From: an uncultured Nonlabens sp.
GTDB lineage: Bacteria; Bacteroidota; Bacteroidia; Flavobacteriales; Flavobacteriaceae
Assembly (NCBI GenBank): GCA_947491755.1
Contig: CANLKV010000002.1
Span: 434,001 to 498,000 of the forward strand
Length of the DNA: 64,000 nucleotides
Reading direction: 5' to 3'
A program made the position numbers and the translations under genes. The notes beneath the pieces were generated by a model. The model was given only the letters and a program-made list of their open reading frames with translations. It was not told the origin of the DNA and did not search any database. Numbering within the stretch: position 1 is the stretch's first letter; each line of letters starts with the position of its first letter. Below are positions 7,864-16,203 of this stretch, piece after piece.

Positions 7864-9729
7864 ATGAAAAGACAGATTTTAGTTTTATTGCTTGTATTGG
7901 TTTCCGCTTTCGCGAAAGCGCAATTAGGTTTTTGCAACGGTGCGTCTAGTGAGGCTATTTTTACAGAAACCTTTGGCACAGGACTTTCTAGCGGTCCAGA
8001 ATTAGACCCAGGGCAGACCACCTATACCTATGTTAGCGGTAGCGTTCAGGATGGAGAATATACGGTGTCTAGCAACTTGAGACAATTGAGCAGTTTTCAC
8101 GCTACTGCAGATCATACAGGAGATGAAAATGGTAAGGCACTTATCGTGAACGCTTCATTTGATCCAGGACAATTTTACCAAACTACAATCACCGGGCTGT
8201 GTGAGAACACTAACTACGAATTTAGCGCATGGATCATCAATCTGTTAGATGGGGCTAATAATGTATGCACTGGGAGAGAGGTTCCCGTACAGGTACGATT
8301 TGAAATATGGGACATTACTGATACCAACAGGTTGGCACAAGGAGTGATGGAACCTAGCTTTGCAACAACGACGCCTACCTGGGAGAAATATGGTTTAACA
8401 TTTACCACAGCGGCAGGGGAGAACGGGTGTATTTTAAAAATGGTCAATGAGGCTCCTGGTGGTTGTGGTAATGATCTCGCAATTGATGATATCCAGTTCC
8501 GCACCTGTGGGGATGTCGTTCAAATAATTGATCAAGCAGATAATACACAGCGCATACGTTGCGACACAAACCCAGTAGAAACCATAAGCTTAAGCGCAGC
8601 AACCACACAAAGTGTTTTTGACAGTCCAGTATATCAATGGCAATCCAGTAGGGATGCTATAAATTTTGAAGACATAGCTGGCGCAACAGGAGCAGAGATA
8701 ACAGCAACCCTTACAGAAACAACTTTCTTCAGAGTAAAAATAGCAGAGGATCAGGTCAACCTGGCTGGTACAGAGTGTTCTAATTTTTCGCAAACATTTG
8801 AATATTTGGTGCAAGAAGTTACAGATGCGGTGGTTATAAATAGTCAAGTCACAGCATGTACAGGAGAGAGCGGTACATTACAAGCAACAGCAGGACCAGG
8901 GACAGCCATTGATTGGTATACAGCACCAATCGATGGTACCTTAATCGCTAGCGACACAAATGAACTTGTAGTGAACCAACCAGGCCTATATTATGCACAA
9001 GCAAGAAATAGATCTACCAATTGTTTAAGCCCCAACCGCAGTGCCGTTGAATTTTCCATTTTGCCTATACCATTGCTCAATCAAGAGGATTTCATCATTT
9101 GCCCAGCAGAAATGATAGTGCTGGATACACAATTTACAGATCCTGGTGCCACATATCTATGGAACACGGGTGAAACAACGCCATCAATTGTCGTAAATAC
9201 ACCAGAGAGATATAGCTGTACGGTTACTACGGTGTCAGGCTGTAGTGCCACCACAAGTTTTACGGTGACCGAAAGTACCGCACCAGAAATAATTGAAGTC
9301 GTAGAGATCAATGATCGTCTAAAGGTAATTACAAACGATGGTGATTTTATGTTTCAATTTAATGATAGTGCCATCCAGCGTTCAAATACCTTTGATATTT
9401 CTGGTTTACTGCAAGTGACAATTAAAATAACAGATTTGCAGGGTTGTACCACGGTTACAACAATATTTAATAGATTAGGAATTCCAGAATTTTTTACACC
9501 TAATGCAGACGGCTTTAATGATGGGTGGTGTATAGAAAACATAAGTGCGTTCCCATCAACGCAAATAGAAATTTATGATCGCTATGGTAAACCACTGCGT
9601 GTTCTTACTAGCGATAATAGCTGCTGGTACGGGCAATTGAATAACGAACCGCTCCCTAGTGCTGATTACTGGTATCGTGTATTTAATGAGGAGCAGGAAT
9701 TTCGCGGTAATTTTTCTTTAAAACGTTGA
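7864..9729 (+). CDS. Secreted Ig-like protein with T9SS type B (CHU_C) sorting domain
   Basis: A 621-residue exported protein. Residues 1-19 form a signal peptide with cleavage after AKA (Gln20). A carbohydrate-binding-like jelly-roll region follows (to about residue 215), then Ig/PKD-like repeats rich in Thr and Cys, and a C-terminal gliding-motility-associated domain of about 90 residues beginning FFTPNADGFNDGWCIENI and ending GNFSLKR, which directs type IX secretion and surface attachment. The last signal-peptide residues SAFAKA are encoded by an exact dispersed palindrome (7905-7920). The ligand is unknown; surface adhesion or polymer binding is plausible. Confidence 0.9.
   Translation: MKRQILVLLLVLVSAFAKAQLGFCNGASSEAIFTETFGTGLSSGPELDPGQTTYTYVSGSVQDGEYTVSSNLRQLSSFHATADHTGDENGKALIVNASFDPGQFYQTTITGLCENTNYEFSAWIINLLDGANNVCTGREVPVQVRFEIWDITDTNRLAQGVMEPSFATTTPTWEKYGLTFTTAAGENGCILKMVNEAPGGCGNDLAIDDIQFRTCGDVVQIIDQADNTQRIRCDTNPVETISLSAATTQSVFDSPVYQWQSSRDAINFEDIAGATGAEITATLTETTFFRVKIAEDQVNLAGTECSNFSQTFEYLVQEVTDAVVINSQVTACTGESGTLQATAGPGTAIDWYTAPIDGTLIASDTNELVVNQPGLYYAQARNRSTNCLSPNRSAVEFSILPIPLLNQEDFIICPAEMIVLDTQFTDPGATYLWNTGETTPSIVVNTPERYSCTVTTVSGCSATTSFTVTESTAPEIIEVVEINDRLKVITNDGDFMFQFNDSAIQRSNTFDISGLLQVTIKITDLQGCTTVTTIFNRLGIPEFFTPNADGFNDGWCIENISAFPSTQIEIYDRYGKPLRVLTSDNSCWYGQLNNEPLPSADYWYRVFNEEQEFRGNFSLKR
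7905..7920. repeat. Dispersed palindrome, exact
   Basis: Exact copy in the signal-peptide region of the T9SS cargo gene, encoding AFAKA and supplying the AxA cleavage site. Confidence 0.95.
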
Positions 9730-9798
9730 TAGAGTAGTGGATATATAGATAATATAAAGTAAAGCTTTACCTTTATAAAAATGCTTAATTTGAGAAAA

Positions 9799-10371
9799 AT
9801 GAAAAATAATAATGTTTTAAGAATCGTGAATCGTTTAATTTTATTGAGTAGCATCGTTCTGGCCATAAGTTGTAGTACACAAAAAGAAGTGTCACCGGCA
9901 GCTTTGAATCAATTGAAATCACGAGTCAATAGTGAGCAGCCTTTAAAGATTGAGGTTACCGCCGCATTCCCTATGAATACCTTTGCATCACAGCAGGTGA
10001 TCAATGCAGTGATGAGAAATACAGGTGATACTGCAAACCGAATAGATTTAAATGGAGACGGTCATTATTTAACGATAAGTAAAGAAAAGGTGGTCGCAGA
10101 TTTACCGTTTTATGGAGAGCGTCGTCAAGGCGGCAGCGGTTACAATAGTAATGACACCGGTATATCATTTGATACAGAGCCTAAAGATTATCAAATGACT
10201 CTGGATGAAGCTCGCGGGCGTTACAAAATTACGTTTGACGCTCAAAAGGACACAGAATCTTTTGATGTTGAGATTACTCTTTTTGCCAACGGGACGGCCT
10301 CTGTATTTATCTCTAGTGTCACACGCACAAGGATTGAGTATCAAGGAACTCTTGAGTCAATGAGTGAATAA
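9799..10371 (+). CDS. DUF4251 lipoprotein
   Basis: A 190-residue lipoprotein. The signal sequence MKNNNVLRIVNRLILLSSIVLAISC ends in the lipobox AISC. The mature part, with SEQPLKIEVTAAFPMNTF and YLTISKEKVVADLPFYGER followed by YNSNDTGISFDTEPKDYQM, fits the Bacteroidota DUF4251 family, a small beta-rich envelope protein of unknown function. A start at 9781 (six codons earlier) is possible; 9799 gives the better signal peptide. It stands alone between a secreted protein and a convergent ABC permease. Confidence 0.82.
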   Translation: MKNNNVLRIVNRLILLSSIVLAISCSTQKEVSPAALNQLKSRVNSEQPLKIEVTAAFPMNTFASQQVINAVMRNTGDTANRIDLNGDGHYLTISKEKVVADLPFYGERRQGGSGYNSNDTGISFDTEPKDYQMTLDEARGRYKITFDAQKDTESFDVEITLFANGTASVFISSVTRTRIEYQGTLESMSE

Positions 10372-10538
10372 TATTTGCTTAGATCATCATAGGATGAAAG
10401 TGAGCTGTTATTGTTTTCCAAATATTCTATTTGACATAATATAAATTATGGTTCAATTGTGTAGAGATAAAATCAACGTGTATAATCCTGTTGACCAGCA
10501 TAACATCAATAACGAGAAATATAGCCTGTGTTACAGAT

Positions 10539-10554
10539 CGCTTTCGCGAAAGCG
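10539..10554. repeat. Dispersed palindrome, exact
   Basis: Exact copy between the convergent DUF4251 and YbbP-type genes. Confidence 0.95.
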
Positions 10555-10607
10555 AACTTATGATACAAATCTTACAAATCTGAAGATTAAAATTTTCTGG
10601 CTTTTAT

Positions 10608-13142
10608 TTAAGCTGCTTTACGTAAAACTTCTAATGGCGAACTTTTAAGTACGTTACCAATATTGCTAAGTCCTATAATCACTACGATGATTGAGATGGC
10701 TGGCAAGAATACCGCAAATGGTATTATAGAAGGAATGAATGGTTCTTTAAATACGAGTAATGCCAGCAAATAGCTACTGATAAGCGCGAGTAAAATACCT
10801 AATAAGCTACCTAATATTCCTAATGAGAAATATTCAAACGCGGTTATTTTGAGTATTTGTCGATTGCTAGCACCCATGGTGCGCAGCAGTACGCTCTCTT
10901 TAATACGTTGATATTTACTGGTGCGTACAGAGCCTATCAGAACGATAATACCCGTCAGAATACTGAAAAACGCCATAAAATTGATCACCCATGAGACTTT
11001 ATTTAAAATATCCTCTACCACGTCATATACTTGCCGCAAATCAATGATAGTCACATTAGGTACTGCCTGGACCATTTTTTGTTGCATGCGCGCGGATTGA
11101 TCAGGTGTTGCTGCATTTGTTGTCAACACGTTAAATTGTGGTGCATTTTCTAAGATTCCATCTGGAAATACAATAGAGAAATTGAGTTGCAAATTTGTCC
11201 AGTCCACCTGGCGTATACTTCCCACCACGGTTTCCATAAGTACCCCCTGTACGTTAAACACGACCGGATCGCCTACAGTTAATTGTGCATCTTGTGCTAA
11301 ATTATCGCTTATAGAAATTTTTACCGTTTCTAATGGGTTATGAATTGCTACCCACTCCCCTTGCAAAATTTGCTCTGTATCTGCCAGGCTATCCCTATAA
11401 GTTGTCCTAAACTCATGATTTAAAATCCAGCGTCTTATTGTAGTTGTGGTATCTACACGTAAATCACTCACTAATTTATTATTAATGCTGTGTAATCGCA
11501 TGGTTACCAGCGGTATATTATCAAGAATAGGCATATCGCTAGACCTAATGGTTTCTTGTACTAGGTTGACCTGATCTGGTTGCACATCTAGCAATATTAA
11601 ATTTGCTGTACTTTTTGTTTCTGATAGATCAGCTTTTGAGAGCAAAATATCTTTTGTAAAATATAATGTGCTGATAAGAAATGTTCCGATGCCTATCGCA
11701 ATGATTAATACAATTGTTTGATTATTAGGTCGGTACAAGTTAAGCAAACCTTGTCTTAATGTAAATGTCCCATTTCTGGGAAAGTATTTTTTGATGAGAC
11801 GCATCATTAATGATGCCGATCCTAGTAAAATTAAAAAGGTGAACCCTACACCTAGTATGAAACCTAGTGCGTTGAGCTGATCATCCATTAACCAGTAAGT
11901 AAAAACAAAAAGAACTGCCGTTATTATTATTGCAATGCTAATTTGAGCGCCTACTCCTACTTTGCTGCTTTTACCGCTACGCAGTACTTCCAGTGGTGAC
12001 ACATAATAAGTCTTGATCAACGGGATAAGTGCAAAGAGTACCGCTATAATCAGCCCCAATCCTATGCCTGTAATAAGCGGTTGTAATGTGATTCCTATTT
12101 CAACATTAAAGGGTAAGAATTCTTTCAATGCTATAGGTATGATCCCCTGCAGCGCTACACCTATCGCTGTGCCTATAATACCGCCTAGTAATCCTATAGT
12201 TGCAACCTGAATTAGATAAATTAAAAAGCTTTGTTTGCGGGATGCTCCTATACATTTGAGAACCGCAATAGCAGCTAATTTTTCTTTAATATAAATATTG
12301 ACTGAGCTCGCTATACCGACACATCCCAATAGCAGAGCAATAAATGCGGCCAAATTGAGAAAGTTACCCACATTTTCATACCTCCTGCCCAGTCGTCTAC
12401 TAGTACTTACATGCGTGTCCAAATCTGCATCCTGGCGGTCTAGTTGTGGTTCTATAATCTGTTCCAAAGCTTGTAAGTCTGCCTCTGGCTGATTAAAATA
12501 GTACTTATACTCCTTGCGGCTTCCGTATTGTAATAATTGAGTTGCTTCAACTACCTTGTAAGGTATGATTACTGTAGGAGCGACAGATGATGACATAGCG
12601 TTGCTGCCTGGTATGCTTTCTACTGATCCTGCGATGGGTAGCGTTATCGCACCTATTTTAATAGAATCCCCAGGCTGCAGCTGGTACTGCAGCAATAGAG
12701 TTGCATCTACCACGGCTGCATCCTGCTGCATTAATTGCTGGTATGCATTCTCTGGTTGAGTTTCTATCGTTCCATAAAATGGAAAAGCTCCCTGTAAACC
12801 ACGCACATTGACGAGTCTGGTGCCATTATTTTTGGGAAAAGCAACCATAGATAAAAAACTTACTTCGCTAGCATCGGCATTTAAAGAGTCTATGACCTTC
12901 TGTACATCCTCGTTAGGTACCTGATCTGTTTCTATTACAAAATCAGCTCCCATGAGTGCCTTTGACTGGCGCTGAATATTATTAGTTAGATTTTCACTAA
13001 ATAACTGTATGGATACCACTGCCGCAATACCTAGAACTATGGAAGACATAAACAACAGCAACCTTGTGTAACTAGCTCGGGCATCTCTCCACGCCATTTT
13101 AAAGAGCCAAAAGACTCCAGATATTGTTCTCAACTTATTCAT
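10608..13142 (-). CDS. FtsX-like ABC permease (YbbP type)
   Basis: An 844-residue permease with two FtsX-type halves. An N-terminal membrane helix (about 20-45) precedes a large extracytoplasmic domain. The first core bundle lies at about 255-400, a pair of helices at about 400-460, and the second extracytoplasmic domain and last bundle at about 720-830, roughly ten helices in all. It ends SSPLEVLRKAA, and an earlier YYVSPLEVLRSGK marks the same repeated motif at the end of the first half. It pairs with the ATPase 13135-13833 (8-base overlap) and a divergent TesA-like gene, the ybbA-ybbP-tesA arrangement of E. coli. Substrate unknown; lipid or lipoprotein extrusion is the usual guess. Confidence 0.9.
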   Translation of the reverse strand: MNKLRTISGVFWLFKMAWRDARASYTRLLLFMSSIVLGIAAVVSIQLFSENLTNNIQRQSKALMGADFVIETDQVPNEDVQKVIDSLNADASEVSFLSMVAFPKNNGTRLVNVRGLQGAFPFYGTIETQPENAYQQLMQQDAAVVDATLLLQYQLQPGDSIKIGAITLPIAGSVESIPGSNAMSSSVAPTVIIPYKVVEATQLLQYGSRKEYKYYFNQPEADLQALEQIIEPQLDRQDADLDTHVSTSRRLGRRYENVGNFLNLAAFIALLLGCVGIASSVNIYIKEKLAAIAVLKCIGASRKQSFLIYLIQVATIGLLGGIIGTAIGVALQGIIPIALKEFLPFNVEIGITLQPLITGIGLGLIIAVLFALIPLIKTYYVSPLEVLRSGKSSKVGVGAQISIAIIITAVLFVFTYWLMDDQLNALGFILGVGFTFLILLGSASLMMRLIKKYFPRNGTFTLRQGLLNLYRPNNQTIVLIIAIGIGTFLISTLYFTKDILLSKADLSETKSTANLILLDVQPDQVNLVQETIRSSDMPILDNIPLVTMRLHSINNKLVSDLRVDTTTTIRRWILNHEFRTTYRDSLADTEQILQGEWVAIHNPLETVKISISDNLAQDAQLTVGDPVVFNVQGVLMETVVGSIRQVDWTNLQLNFSIVFPDGILENAPQFNVLTTNAATPDQSARMQQKMVQAVPNVTIIDLRQVYDVVEDILNKVSWVINFMAFFSILTGIIVLIGSVRTSKYQRIKESVLLRTMGASNRQILKITAFEYFSLGILGSLLGILLALISSYLLALLVFKEPFIPSIIPFAVFLPAISIIVVIIGLSNIGNVLKSSPLEVLRKAA

Positions 13143-13833
13143 AATCTACAGTTGATGTAGGTTGATTGCTTAAAATCTGGCCACCTTTTAATCTTATAAT
13201 TTGTTGAGTACGTGCGGCCAGATCTAGATCGTGAGAGATGATTACTAATGTAGTCCCTGCGTCTTTATTTAAATCAAGCAATAATTGTATGACTTTCTCT
13301 CCTGTTTCTTCATCTAGATTACCTGTTGGCTCATCAGCAAATAATATTTCGGGTTGATTGCAAAAAGCTCTAGCTAGCGCTACACGTTGTTGTTCACCTC
13401 CCGAAAGTTGAGATGGGTAGTGGTCCATACGATCCCCTAGCCCTACCTTTTCTAATAATAAAGCGGCACGACTGGCAGCAGTCCTATTGCCTTGTAATTC
13501 TAACGGTACACTTACATTTTCTAGGGCCGTAAGCGTAGGCAATAACTGAAAATTTTGGAATATAAATCCTACTTTTTGATTTCTCAGTGCAGCACGCTCG
13601 TCTTCATTAAGTGTGCTTAAATCGACACCGCACAACTCGACTGTACCACCATTAGGTTGATCCAGTCCAGCACATAGACCTAGTAGTGTCGTCTTACCAC
13701 TACCTGACGGCCCAATGATAGAAAAAGTCTGGCCTCGTCCTACTTCAAAATTGATATCCTTAAGTACCGTTAATTCTTTACTACCGCTTGTATATGTTTT
13801 CTCTAACCCGTGAATCTTTAATATCTTTGACAT
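13135..13833 (-). CDS. ABC transporter ATPase (YbbA/LolD type)
   Basis: A 232-residue ATPase of the MacB/LolD/YbbA class. Walker A is GPSGSGKTT near residue 41, the signature is LSGGEQQRVALARA near 143, Walker B is ILFADEPTG, and the switch His is in IISHDLDLA. Its stop overlaps the permease start by 8 bases. The gene is divergent from the TesA-like gene, with about 58 bases between start codons, so both promoters lie in that gap. Confidence 0.92.
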   Translation of the reverse strand: MSKILKIHGLEKTYTSGSKELTVLKDINFEVGRGQTFSIIGPSGSGKTTLLGLCAGLDQPNGGTVELCGVDLSTLNEDERAALRNQKVGFIFQNFQLLPTLTALENVSVPLELQGNRTAASRAALLLEKVGLGDRMDHYPSQLSGGEQQRVALARAFCNQPEILFADEPTGNLDEETGEKVIQLLLDLNKDAGTTLVIISHDLDLAARTQQIIRLKGGQILSNQPTSTVDYE

Positions 13834-13891
13834 GTATTGCTCAATTAAATCTGTGTATCCTGTGCAGATTGTTAAAACTATAACTTACCTG

Positions 13892-14605
13892 ATGAATCGC
13901 CACACGATAAACCTTATTAACTTCTTAAAAGTTTGTTTTGCCATTCTTACGTTAACGCTTGTTTCTTGCGGCGATGAATCGGGTAACAAGAAACAAGTAA
14001 CTACTACCACCACTACAGAGGATATGAGCGTGGCACAAGATTCCAGCACTAAAAAAATTCTATTTTTTGGCGATAGTATTACAGCGGGCTATGGTCTGGA
14101 TGATATGCAAAATGCTTTTCCTGGAGTGCTACAACAAAGGATAGATTCTCTAGGTTTAAATTATACGGTCATTAATTCTGGAGTGAGTGGTGAAACTACC
14201 GCCGGTGGCAGAAGTAGGATTAATTGGATTTTAAATCAAGAGATTGACGTTTTTATTTTAGAACTAGGAGCTAATGATGGTTTGCGCGGTGTGGCAGTAG
14301 ACGAAACAAAAGCAAACTTGCAATATATTATTAACGCAGTCCAGAAAAAGGACAATCAGATAGAGATTGTTCTGGCGGGTATGCAATTACCTCCTAACCT
14401 GGGACAAGATTACACAAGGAGTTTTCGGCAGATATTTCCTGAACTTGCACAATCAAATGATATTCATTTGATTCCTTTTATCTTAAAAGATGTGGGCGGT
14501 GTGGCTGCGCTCAATCAAAGTGACGGCATTCACCCTACGGCAGCGGGACATAAAATCCTGGCTCAAAATGTATGGCAGGTGCTGGGACCACTTCTTAAAA
14601 AGTAG
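13892..14605 (+). CDS. TesA-like GDSL esterase/lysophospholipase, lipoprotein
   Basis: A 237-residue SGNH hydrolase: FFGDSITAGYGL holds the nucleophile Ser, GANDGLRG the block III Asn, and DGIHPTAAGH the Asp/His pair. ATG 13892 is preferred over the longer frame because it gives a lipoprotein signal ending LVSCGD; the acidic/Thr linker after it fits a tethered outer-membrane or periplasmic enzyme. E. coli TesA is soluble in the periplasm, so the lipid anchor is a difference. Divergent from the ybbA-like gene, the conserved context of this family. Confidence 0.9.
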   Translation: MNRHTINLINFLKVCFAILTLTLVSCGDESGNKKQVTTTTTTEDMSVAQDSSTKKILFFGDSITAGYGLDDMQNAFPGVLQQRIDSLGLNYTVINSGVSGETTAGGRSRINWILNQEIDVFILELGANDGLRGVAVDETKANLQYIINAVQKKDNQIEIVLAGMQLPPNLGQDYTRSFRQIFPELAQSNDIHLIPFILKDVGGVAALNQSDGIHPTAAGHKILAQNVWQVLGPLLKK

Positions 14606-14833
14606 CAGGTTAAAAATTAATTATATAAATGGATTGTGGTGTTTTTTTATTGCCGAATTGGTCAACCATGGCTCTATAGTTCCTGGCGTTATTCTTCCTA
14701 TTTTACCTCCTCTCAGTAAGCATATGAAGCAAGACTATTTAACTTGTAAAAAGCTTGAGCTATTGATTTCATTTCTCAAAGTTTAAAAGAAAGGTATACT
14801 AGAGTTGTCTTTTTCTTTAAACTTTACATTTCA

Positions 14834-16150
14834 ATGCCTAGTTTTAGAAAAAAAATCAAAACAAATTTCAATCAGTGGATTTACATCCTGCTGCTAGTTT
14901 TAGCGGGAGAGGCAGTTTTTATACTGCCCTTTGTACTTGCACGCATTTTCCGACCTACATTTCTAGATTTTTTTAATCTTTCTAATGTCGAATTAGGCAT
15001 TTGTTTTTCTACTTATGGGATCGTGGCTTTTTTCTCATATCTATGGGGAGGTTCTCTTGCAGATCGTTATCAACCTAAATACCTAATAGCGGTGTCGCTA
15101 TTTTTGACTGCTCTAGGCGGTATAGTCATCGCTTTAAGACCAGGCTTTTGGGCTTTACAATTGGTGTACGGTTATTGGGGGTTTACAACGATTTTCCTTT
15201 TTTGGGCAGCCATGCTCAAAGCGACTCGGGTCATAGGCGGTAGCAACAGGCAAGGTCTTGCTTTTGGACTTTTGGATGGTGGTCGTGGTCTTGTGGCTGC
15301 AGGTTTTGGTTCAATCGGTATTTATATATTTTCTCTATTTGTTAATGATGCAGTCGCAACTGCTGGTGACAATCCGCAAGAGGCATTTTCTTATGTCATT
15401 CTTGTTTGTGCCACATTAGTAATTGCAGTAGGACTGTTGATTGTATTATTTTTTGAAACACCAACAACAAATGAGCCCTTACAAGCGACACACTGGCGCG
15501 AGTTGATTACAAATTTTAGAACAGTTATAAAAATTCCAGCGGTGTGGTTGCTTATGGTCATTATTTTATGCGCCTATGTAGGTTATAAAATAACTGACGT
15601 ATTTTCTTTGTACGCAAGCGATGTGCTTAAATATAGTGATGTGCAATCTGCGCAGGTAGGGACCTATTTACTATACATTCGCCCTTTTGTAGGTGTTGCG
15701 GTAGGACTGATTGCAGATAAAACTAAAACGTCCTTAATGATGATTTTAGGTTTTATTCTTTCGTTGATTGGTTGCATCATTTTTGCTAGCGGTTATATGG
15801 ATCAAAACACACCAGTTCTTTTCCTGTTATCCATTCTAATTGTTGCCACCGGCATATATGCCTTTAGAACACTTTATTTTGCAGCTTTACAAGAAGGGCA
15901 CATTCCTTTATTAATGACAGGAACGGCTATAGGGTTAATTTCTTTAGTGGGCTATACTCCAGATATTTTTATGGGGCCTCTTATGGGGTATTTTCTCGAT
16001 GGTTGGCCCGGTGAGCAAGGTCATCAATACGTTTTTACGATGTGTGCCGTGTTTATGTTTCTTGGTGTTATTGCTGCTATAGTTTTTTACCGTAGTTGTC
16101 ATAAAAATAAGCAGGTTGTGGACAGTTCGCTTTCGCGAAAGCGAACATAA
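14834..16150 (+). CDS. Major facilitator superfamily transporter
   Basis: A 438-residue MFS carrier with about 12 membrane helices. The cytoplasmic loop motif between helices 2 and 3 is GGSLADRYQPKYLI. It resembles the organophosphate/nucleoside-type MFS proteins of Bacteroidota, but I cannot name the substrate. The last eight residues, SSLSRKRT, are read through a perfect copy of the dispersed palindrome (16128-16143), so the C-terminus has been extended into the repeat. 228 bases separate it from the TesA gene; no terminator is obvious. Confidence 0.85.
   Translation: MPSFRKKIKTNFNQWIYILLLVLAGEAVFILPFVLARIFRPTFLDFFNLSNVELGICFSTYGIVAFFSYLWGGSLADRYQPKYLIAVSLFLTALGGIVIALRPGFWALQLVYGYWGFTTIFLFWAAMLKATRVIGGSNRQGLAFGLLDGGRGLVAAGFGSIGIYIFSLFVNDAVATAGDNPQEAFSYVILVCATLVIAVGLLIVLFFETPTTNEPLQATHWRELITNFRTVIKIPAVWLLMVIILCAYVGYKITDVFSLYASDVLKYSDVQSAQVGTYLLYIRPFVGVAVGLIADKTKTSLMMILGFILSLIGCIIFASGYMDQNTPVLFLLSILIVATGIYAFRTLYFAALQEGHIPLLMTGTAIGLISLVGYTPDIFMGPLMGYFLDGWPGEQGHQYVFTMCAVFMFLGVIAAIVFYRSCHKNKQVVDSSLSRKRT
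16125..16146. repeat. Dispersed palindrome, exact with longer arms
   Basis: Exact 16-mer at 16128-16143; flanking GTT/AAC extend it to a 22-bp palindrome. It forms the last codons of the MFS gene. Confidence 0.95.
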
Positions 16151-16191
16151 CAATACCTTGTATTGCACTCTGCAATCAGAACAATGTAAAG

Positions 16192-16199
16192 TATCTTTG
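16192..16199 (+). promoter_or_regulatory. TATCTTTG -7 box at the ABC exporter start
   Basis: An exact TAnnTTTG match ending 4 bases before ATG 16204. If used, the transcript would begin at or next to the start codon (leaderless). No good -33 TTG at 17-21 bases. Confidence 0.5.
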
Positions 16200-16203
16200 T
16201 AAC

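Noticed and set aside
8214..9311. Several minus-strand frames inside the T9SS cargo gene
   Set aside because: Shadow frames on the opposite strand of a gene with clear signal peptide and sorting domain.
10448..10648. 66-codon plus-strand frame before the YbbP-type gene
   Set aside because: It reads through a palindrome copy (SLSRKR), overlaps the convergent permease end and has no family-like sequence; most likely non-coding.
14490..14786. 98-codon frame downstream of the TesA-like gene
   Set aside because: The first part is the TesA gene in another frame and the rest has no recognisable family or start; treated as intergenic.
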